NCBI GenBank assembly: GCA_903834675.1
Contig: CAILKC010000669.1
Coordinates: 1-19,834, forward strand
DNA length: 19,834 nt
Direction: 5' to 3'
DNA from: an uncultured Victivallales bacterium
GTDB taxonomy: Bacteria; Verrucomicrobiota; Lentisphaeria; Oligosphaerales; JAFGRS01
Under the pieces are notes generated by a model. The model saw nothing but the letters and a program-made list of their open reading frames with translations, was not told the DNA's origin and did not search any database. A program made the translations under genes and the position numbers. This document shows, piece by piece, positions 14,750 to 19,834 of the stretch. Numbering within the stretch: position 1 is the first letter of the stretch; each line of letters opens with the position of its first letter.

Positions 14750-17059
14750 ATGTCACTGAAAGAACGCATCAAACAGCAGGCCTACGAACTCGGTGCCGAC
14801 CTGGTGGGCTTCGGCGGTATCGAGCGCTGCCGACAGGCGCCGGTGATGATGAGTCCGCAGGGCGTCTTCCCCGGCGCCCGGACCGTGATCGTCATGGCCG
14901 TGCATCACCCGGATGCCTGCATCGAGCTGGGCGGTGAACAGCACCCGCAGGAGATCGGTCCGTACTCGGTGCAGTACCTGATGAATTCGCGGCTGGACGA
15001 GATGGTCTACCGTCTGGCCAGCTTCGTGGAACGCCAGGGCTACGGCGCTATCCCCATCGCCTCCAGCAATATCTGGCGCTACAACCAGTACAAGGACCTG
15101 AAGGCCGTCTTCGCCCCTGACCTCAGCCACATCTACATGGCGGTGGTGGCCGGCTTGGCCGACATCGGCTTCAACGGCCTGGCGATGACCCCTGAGTACG
15201 GCGCCCGCAACCGCTTCATCACGCTGCTCACCGACGCCGAGATCCCCGAGGATCCGCTGCTCCCGCCGGGGACGGTCTGCGACCGCTGCATGCTCTGTCG
15301 CAAGCACTGCCCCACTCAGGCACTCGCCAAGGAGATCGACGGCGACAAGGTGCTCCGCATCGCCGACTACGAATACCGCTTCCCCAACAAGAACCTCTGG
15401 CGCTGCGCCTGGGGCGAGCACTTCGACCTCGATCTCGACCTGGAGATTCCCGAGGTGGTCACGGAGCAGGTCATCCTCGAAAACGTCAAGGCCCACGGCA
15501 TGCGCTCCGGCGAGATGGGGCAATGCCTGAAGTACTGTCTGCCCAAAGCGCTCCGCAGCTTTGACCGGAGTTACTCCACCACGCCGATGCGCCGCTATGG
15601 CGTGACGCGCGACGAAGCGCTCATCAGCCGGGGCGAGATCGATCGGCTCCTCGCGGGCCTGTTCCCTCGCGGGGCCGATGCCGTCATTGTCTCCAGCGCC
15701 GCCGAGGTGCGCCTCGCGGGGCTCGACCTCGAAGCCATCCTCCCCGGCGCCCGCAGCGCGGTGACCGTCGCCGTCACCTGCCCACCCGAGATCGACCGCA
15801 ACGAGTTCCGCTTCGGCGCGCAGTACCAGGTCGACTCGCTGTGCTACGACCTTACCCGCGCCTTCGAGGACTTCGGCTGCCGCTCCCTGATGACCGTGCA
15901 GCGCAGCGGCTCGCACCCTGACCCGACCCGGGATGTGAATCCGACCGCGGCCATCCTCTCGGGCCTGGCTGAGTTCCGCGGCCGGACCGTGCTTGCCAAC
16001 ACGGTGGTCACCCGCCTGGCCCTGGCGCCGCAGCAGCGCCTGGACCCGGGGGTCCGGGCCCGCCTCGATGCCGGCGACGCCAAGGCGGAACTCACCGGCC
16101 ACCTCGCGGCCCTGGCGCGGTCGCTGGGAGCGGACCTCGTGGGCGTCGCCTCCGGCACCCGTATCGACGAACTGGCGACGCAGCTTCGCCCCGCGTTCGA
16201 GGCCGATGACGTGCTCGACGCCAGCGACACGTCGACGCGCTTCACCCCCTGGGAACCCGTCATCAAGACCCGCAAGCGCCAGGTGAAAACGGCCACCGAC
16301 TGGCTCCCCGGCGCCAGCTCCATCCTGGTCTTTGGCCTGCGCTACCACAAGGAAGTCTTGCGCTGGGCCACGCGCCCGCCGGCCGAAGCGGTCGGTCCCT
16401 ACTCCTTCCAGACCTATGTCACCAACTGGCTCGGGACGATCATCGGCTACCGCCTCGTCCAGGCCTTGCGTGACCTCGGCTACCAGGCGGTCATCACCAC
16501 CGACCTGACCGCCACCGACTCGCTCACCGCCAACCCGCGGGGGCCGCAACCCGATCTCTTCGCAAACCGTTTCGCGGGCCTGGCCGCGGGCCTGGGGTGG
16601 ATCGCCGCCAGCGGCCACCTGACCACGCCGCAGTTTGGCATCCGCCAGCGCTGCATCGCCATCGTCACCAATGCGCCCTTGCGCCCCTCGTCGCTGTGCG
16701 TGCCGACGGCGGCGCAGGACCGCTGTGCGGCCTGTCCGACGCAGCCCTGCGTTGCAACCTGCCCGTCCCAGGCGCTCGGAACCCGCCTGCTCCCGCTGAC
16801 CTGCGACGGCCAGACCTTCTCTTTCCCGCGCATTGACCCCAAACGCTGCGACTGGTGCAAGCGCTATGCCCTGGACGGCGATTGCGGCTTCCGCTACCTC
16901 GGCTCGCCGGTAGACCTCCCCGCGCCCGCCGACATCACCGCCGAAGCCCTCGCCGCCGGGCTGCGGCAGCACGACCCCATCAAGAAGTACCGGCCCGTCG
17001 TCGCCGAGCCCTGCGTCATCAATTGCCCGCTCGCGGTCACGGGTCCGGAGTCCCGCTGA
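14750..17059 (+). CDS. large QueG-like Fe-S protein with three related modules
   Basis: A 769-residue protein made of QueG-like (epoxyqueuosine reductase-type) units. Module 1 (about 1-280) has LGADLVGF, PGARTVIVMA at 41, GLADIGFNG and a 4Fe-4S motif CDRCMLCRKHCP with Cys177, 180, 183 and 187, plus Cys219 and Cys259/263. Module 2 (about 285-435) repeats PGARSAVTVA at 332 but has no cysteine cluster and looks degenerate. Module 3 (about 440-769) repeats LGADLVGV, PGASSILVFG at 520, GLAAGLGWI and a cluster at Cys659, 662, 667 and 671, plus Cys700/703/712 and Cys755/759. True QueG is about 300-380 residues with one module, so this is not an ordinary tRNA-modification enzyme. AAGGA precedes the ATG. 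It probably exchanges electrons with the upstream flavoprotein. Confidence 0.82.
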   Translation: MSLKERIKQQAYELGADLVGFGGIERCRQAPVMMSPQGVFPGARTVIVMAVHHPDACIELGGEQHPQEIGPYSVQYLMNSRLDEMVYRLASFVERQGYGAIPIASSNIWRYNQYKDLKAVFAPDLSHIYMAVVAGLADIGFNGLAMTPEYGARNRFITLLTDAEIPEDPLLPPGTVCDRCMLCRKHCPTQALAKEIDGDKVLRIADYEYRFPNKNLWRCAWGEHFDLDLDLEIPEVVTEQVILENVKAHGMRSGEMGQCLKYCLPKALRSFDRSYSTTPMRRYGVTRDEALISRGEIDRLLAGLFPRGADAVIVSSAAEVRLAGLDLEAILPGARSAVTVAVTCPPEIDRNEFRFGAQYQVDSLCYDLTRAFEDFGCRSLMTVQRSGSHPDPTRDVNPTAAILSGLAEFRGRTVLANTVVTRLALAPQQRLDPGVRARLDAGDAKAELTGHLAALARSLGADLVGVASGTRIDELATQLRPAFEADDVLDASDTSTRFTPWEPVIKTRKRQVKTATDWLPGASSILVFGLRYHKEVLRWATRPPAEAVGPYSFQTYVTNWLGTIIGYRLVQALRDLGYQAVITTDLTATDSLTANPRGPQPDLFANRFAGLAAGLGWIAASGHLTTPQFGIRQRCIAIVTNAPLRPSSLCVPTAAQDRCAACPTQPCVATCPSQALGTRLLPLTCDGQTFSFPRIDPKRCDWCKRYALDGDCGFRYLGSPVDLPAPADITAEALAAGLRQHDPIKKYRPVVAEPCVINCPLAVTGPESR

Positions 17060-17063
17060 CGCC

Positions 17064-19322
17064 CTACGGTTGAACTTCAGGGGTGACGGCGACGCGGAAG
17101 CCGACGCTATCGTAGCGGAGGCCCGGGGCGTTCCCGATCCGGGACGTAGAACGGCAGTTCTCGGCGGCGAAGTACCAACTGCCGCCGCGGAACACGCGTT
17201 CCGAGCCCCGGGCCGGGCCTGTCGGGTCCGTGGCTGCCTCGGCGCTGTAGTCGCCTTTCCAGTCCGCGCACCACTCCGAGACGTTGCCATGCATGTCGTG
17301 CAGTCCCCAGGCGTTCGGCTTCTTCGTACCGACGTCATGCGTCTTGCTGCCGGAGTTGCCAGCGAACCAGGCGTATTCGCCCAGCCCGGCCTCGTCGTCG
17401 CCGAAGCTGAACGGGGTCGTGGTCCCGGCCCGGCAGGCGTACTCCCACTCCGCCTCGGTGGGCAGGCGGAAGACGCGGGTTCGTGATCCCGCGTCGACAC
17501 GGTCCCCACCGCCCGCAGGCGGAATGATGAGCCCGTTCACCTTGGCGAGGAACATCTGACAGTCGTCCCAGCGCACTTGCTCCACCGCGAGCTTCGGCCC
17601 CTTGTTGCTGCTGGGATTGGCGCCCATGACCGCCTGCCACTGCTCCTGCGTGACCTCGTACTTGCCGAGGTAGAACGGCTTCGTCAGCGTCACCGAGTGC
17701 ACCGGCTTCCCGTCCGCGTCACCGATCTCAGAACCCATCTGGAACGACCCCGGATGGATGAGGACGAACTCCAGGCTCACCCCGCCGCCCAGGGCCACGG
17801 ACGTGGTCGGGGCCCACGGCAGAGCGGCGGCGCGGGTACGCAGGCCGACCAGGCGTGGGTCGTTGGGGATGAGTTGCTCCAGCTCGGCAAGGACGCAGAC
17901 CGCGGCGAACCTGTCCTTGGCGGCGCTGGCCGCCTCCAGGCGTGCTAGCACTGGCACGGCCTTGGCCTGCTTCTCCTTGGTCAGGGCGGTGGCGGCGGCC
18001 GCCTGCAACCCGGAGACGGCTTCCGTCCAGGCGGTGGCGGCGGCCTTCGGCTCGCCGGCCGCCAGCTTGCCATCGGCTTCGGCGGCCTTGGTTTTTGCCA
18101 CCTTGACAGCCGCGGCCGCATGACGCTCGAGCAGCTCCGTGTCAGCCGCAGCCAGGGCGGTGTCCCAGGCCTGCTGCGCGTCCATGGCGGCAGTCCGTTC
18201 GGCGGCCTCGACGCGGGCCGCGGCGAAACGCTCGGTGGCCTCGGCCAGGTACTTCCGGGAGGTCTCAAAATCGTCTACAGCCAAGGCCTTGTCCGCATCG
18301 GCCAAGGCCTGCTTGCCGCGCTCGAAGGATGCCGGGCGGGCGTCGCCCTTGAAGGCCGCGTCGGCCAGCTTCTGATTCTGCTCGACGCTCTGGCGGTCCG
18401 CGGCGGCGGCGCTGCGCTTCGCCTGCAGTGCGGCGAGATCACCATAGAGTTTGGCGGCGCCCGTGAACAGCGCCTGGGCAGGCGCGTACTGGCGCTCCTC
18501 CAGGGCTCGGGCGGCGGCCCGTTCGGCCGCCAAGGCCCGGCTCGTGATGTCGCCCACGGAGCCCGGCCTGGGCAGTTGGGCTTCGGCCCCCGCGTCGTTG
18601 CCGCTCCGGGACGCCCGCAGCCGCCGCTTGAGCTCGGCCAGACCGCTCTCGTCCGCAGCCTCGTCTCCGGGGCCGGTCTTGCCCAGGCCTTTGATCTGGC
18701 CCCGCAGCGCCAGCATGGCTGTCCGGGCGGCGACGACCGACTCGAGGGTCGCCTCGCCCGCCGCGGGCAGTCGCGCGGCGAACGCCTTTTGGGCCTTAGC
18801 CAACTCGTCCAAGGCGGCCTCGAACTCGCCTGCCTGCAGGTAGCCTTCGGCGTTGAGCTGGAGCTTGCGGGCGTCGGCCAAGGTGTCGGGAGTCACCGCA
18901 GTTTCGGCCAGCACGCGGGCCGCGGCGACCGCGCGCTCGGCGTCAACCAGCCGGGTCAGGAGCTTGCGGCCGTCGATGACCTGGCGGTAGAGAGTCGCCG
19001 ACTCCTTGAATGCCGTCACCGCCTCAGCGTAGCGGTCCTTGGTCAAGAGGATGTTGCCTTCGGTGGACTTGGCCTCGGCTTTCGCCACCACCTTGCGCAT
19101 GATGTCCAGCACCTCGACGTTCTGTTGGGCACACTCATCCTGCAGCACCGTGACCTCGGTACGACAGTCGATGGCGGCCCTCAGGTCGCCGGTGGCGGCG
19201 GCGCCGCCGGGCCGATTGCCGCCCTGCTGCCCGTAACTGGCGAGTGCCAGGCACACGACGCCTGCCATCAGCGCCCGCCACGACACCCGGCCCCTGGGGT
19301 AGTCTGAGCTGTCCCTGTTCAT
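17064..19322 (-). CDS. signal-peptide protein with long helical region and C-terminal SUMF1-like domain
   Basis: A 752-residue predicted exported protein. The ATG has AGGA nine bases upstream and is followed by a signal peptide (SWRALMAGVVCLALAS). Residues about 45-490 are Ala/Glu/Lys-rich helices in repeated units of the form A..F..A...Y, like TPR or coiled-coil proteins. From about 505 a complete formylglycine-generating-enzyme-type (SUMF1) domain follows: PGSFQMGSE, GKYEVTQEQWQAVMG, FRLPTEAEWEYACRAGT, MHGNVSEWCADW and RGGSWYFAAENCRSTSR. The catalytic pair of aerobic FGE is two cysteines five residues apart; here only Cys723 remains and position 718 is Phe. It is therefore probably a binding or structural module, as in many PVC proteins. 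The gene ends in TAG only four bases from the end of the convergent Fe-S gene. Confidence 0.88.
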   Translation of the reverse strand: MNRDSSDYPRGRVSWRALMAGVVCLALASYGQQGGNRPGGAAATGDLRAAIDCRTEVTVLQDECAQQNVEVLDIMRKVVAKAEAKSTEGNILLTKDRYAEAVTAFKESATLYRQVIDGRKLLTRLVDAERAVAAARVLAETAVTPDTLADARKLQLNAEGYLQAGEFEAALDELAKAQKAFAARLPAAGEATLESVVAARTAMLALRGQIKGLGKTGPGDEAADESGLAELKRRLRASRSGNDAGAEAQLPRPGSVGDITSRALAAERAAARALEERQYAPAQALFTGAAKLYGDLAALQAKRSAAAADRQSVEQNQKLADAAFKGDARPASFERGKQALADADKALAVDDFETSRKYLAEATERFAAARVEAAERTAAMDAQQAWDTALAAADTELLERHAAAAVKVAKTKAAEADGKLAAGEPKAAATAWTEAVSGLQAAAATALTKEKQAKAVPVLARLEAASAAKDRFAAVCVLAELEQLIPNDPRLVGLRTRAAALPWAPTTSVALGGGVSLEFVLIHPGSFQMGSEIGDADGKPVHSVTLTKPFYLGKYEVTQEQWQAVMGANPSSNKGPKLAVEQVRWDDCQMFLAKVNGLIIPPAGGGDRVDAGSRTRVFRLPTEAEWEYACRAGTTTPFSFGDDEAGLGEYAWFAGNSGSKTHDVGTKKPNAWGLHDMHGNVSEWCADWKGDYSAEAATDPTGPARGSERVFRGGSWYFAAENCRSTSRIGNAPGLRYDSVGFRVAVTPEVQP

Positions 19323-19484
19323 CCCCGTGTTCCTCCGCGTCGAAAGTACCGAACGACAGACCAGAGTACCTGGCATCGCGACGACCGCGGCACAGTACCA
19401 TGGGGAGAGCCTTGCGGCAAACCGTCCGACGCTTGTCTGATACTCGCCGGGCGCCGTAGGTGCCCCGCCCCGCGCTCTCCGGCG
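19323..19484. other. intergenic leader of the SUMF1 gene
   Basis: No gene is supported here. The leader should hold the minus-strand promoter of the SUMF1 gene, but I found only weak boxes (a TTGCCG-like -35 with a poor -10 near the palindrome-rich region). The open frames here are Arg/Pro-rich and have no domain character. Confidence 0.3.
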
Positions 19485-19698
19485 TTGACACAGCCCTGCG
19501 GAGTTCCGCGGGCCGTTCCAGACCGGCGGGCGTGCCTTGGATGGCCGCTGGCGGGGTCGGCCCGGTTTGGTGTACCGGCTTTCCAGCCACAGGCTGGGCC
19601 GCCCGCAGGGCGGAAGCCGGAATCCACCCGCCCTTGGAACGGCTGAAGGCGGGACACCGAACCGAAGCGCAAGCGCGCCCGTTATCTTGACACAGCCC
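19485..19698. repeat. structured palindromic element bounded by a 12-bp direct repeat
   Basis: TTGACACAGCCC occurs at 19485-19496 and 19687-19698. Between the copies, GCCGTTCCA (19512-19520) pairs perfectly with TGGAACGGC (19635-19643), and GGCGGG (19525-19530) pairs with CCCGCC (19627-19632). Inside is a three-way junction: stem CCGGCTT/AAGCCGG (19575-19581 with 19614-19620) enclosing hairpins CCAGCC-ACA-GGCTGG (19583-19597) and CCGCCC-GCA-GGGCGG (19599-19613). The architecture suggests a REP/MITE-like mobile repeat or a structured RNA. No coding content is convincing. Confidence 0.55.
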
Positions 19699-19752
19699 CG
19701 CAAGATTTGCCCATTTCTCGACCTGTGCAATAAGGATGGGCCGTGGTATTCA

Positions 19753-19834
19753 GCCCCAAGGGGGCGTTTCGGGCGCCCAGGGCAACGCCCTGGGTACCCG
19801 TCCACAGCGAAGATTGAGCCCTGAAGGGGCGGAC
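19753..19834. repeat. multi-hairpin intergenic repeat, cut by the window edge
   Basis: Three hairpins follow one another: GCCCC-AAG-GGGGC (19753-19765), CCCAGGGC-AAC-GCCCTGGG (19776-19794, a perfect 8-bp stem) and GCCC-TGAAG-GGGC (19818-19830). Blocks of this type, with CCCAGGGCAACGCCCTGGG followed by GCCCTGAAGGGGCGG, recur as intergenic repeats in Verrucomicrobiota and Planctomycetota genomes as far as I recall. The element probably continues beyond the window. Confidence 0.6.

Noticed and set aside
14750..17059. Assignment as queG, epoxyqueuosine reductase
   Set aside because: The protein is about twice the usual length with three modules, and no queuosine gene is nearby.
14753..17509. Minus-strand open frame of about 918 codons opposite the Fe-S protein and the end of the SUMF1 gene
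   Set aside because: Low-complexity Arg/Gly/Ala sequence, overlapping two genes whose motifs are unambiguous.
17064..17900. Active formylglycine-generating enzyme for sulfatases
   Set aside because: One cysteine of the catalytic pair is replaced by Phe and no sulfatase gene is in the window.
19575..19620. tRNA gene, because of the cloverleaf-like fold
   Set aside because: It is only 46 nt, with 3-nt hairpin loops, no anticodon loop and no T-loop or CCA-end signature.

Overview
The window is GC-rich bacterial DNA with short intergenic gaps and Shine-Dalgarno-like sites ahead of most genes. A lipoprotein-type TolC homologue, two different SGNH hydrolases, a signal-peptide protein ending in a SUMF1 domain, an FAD oxidoreductase with a beta-rich tail and QueG-like Fe-S modules together suggest the PVC group (Planctomycetota, Lentisphaerota, Verrucomicrobiota) or Armatimonadota. 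No rRNA, tRNA or marker gene is present, so the phylum is an inference. TAG is an ordinary stop here: the permease, the YgiT-like gene and the SUMF1 gene all end in it.

Layout. (1) 1-6036, plus strand: a promoter with an 18-bp palindromic operator, then a MacAB-TolC-type efflux operon (outer-membrane factor, periplasmic adaptor, separate ATPase and permease). (2) 6143-7549: a secreted SGNH hydrolase. (3) 7550-9041: a visibly less GC-rich island with a VapBC toxin-antitoxin pair under a promoter/operator of three half-sites, followed by a second toxin-antitoxin-like pair: a DUF4258 gene broken by one in-frame amber codon and a YgiT-like partner without zinc ligands. (4) 9132-11898, minus strand: a two-gene operon of a GxDLY-SGNH esterase and a cytoplasmic TIM-barrel glycosidase-like protein. 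(5) 12326-17059, plus strand: an FAD oxidoreductase and a three-module QueG-like Fe-S protein. (6) 17064-19322, minus strand: a signal-peptide protein with a long helical region and a SUMF1 domain lacking one catalytic cysteine. (7) 19323-19834: non-coding DNA dense in inverted repeats, ending in a multi-hairpin element cut by the window edge.

How the genes work together. The first operon should export a small molecule, peptide or lipid across both membranes, with repression probably relieved by a TetR-like regulator that lies outside the window. The divergent clusters around 11899-12325 look like a small catabolic or modification locus: deacylation and glycan processing on one side, flavin/Fe-S redox chemistry on the other. 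No substrate can be assigned from sequence alone. The most distinctive signals are the amber-interrupted DUF4258 gene, the overlapping VapBC operator, the three-module QueG-like protein paired with the FAD oxidoreductase, and the palindromic elements at the right edge.
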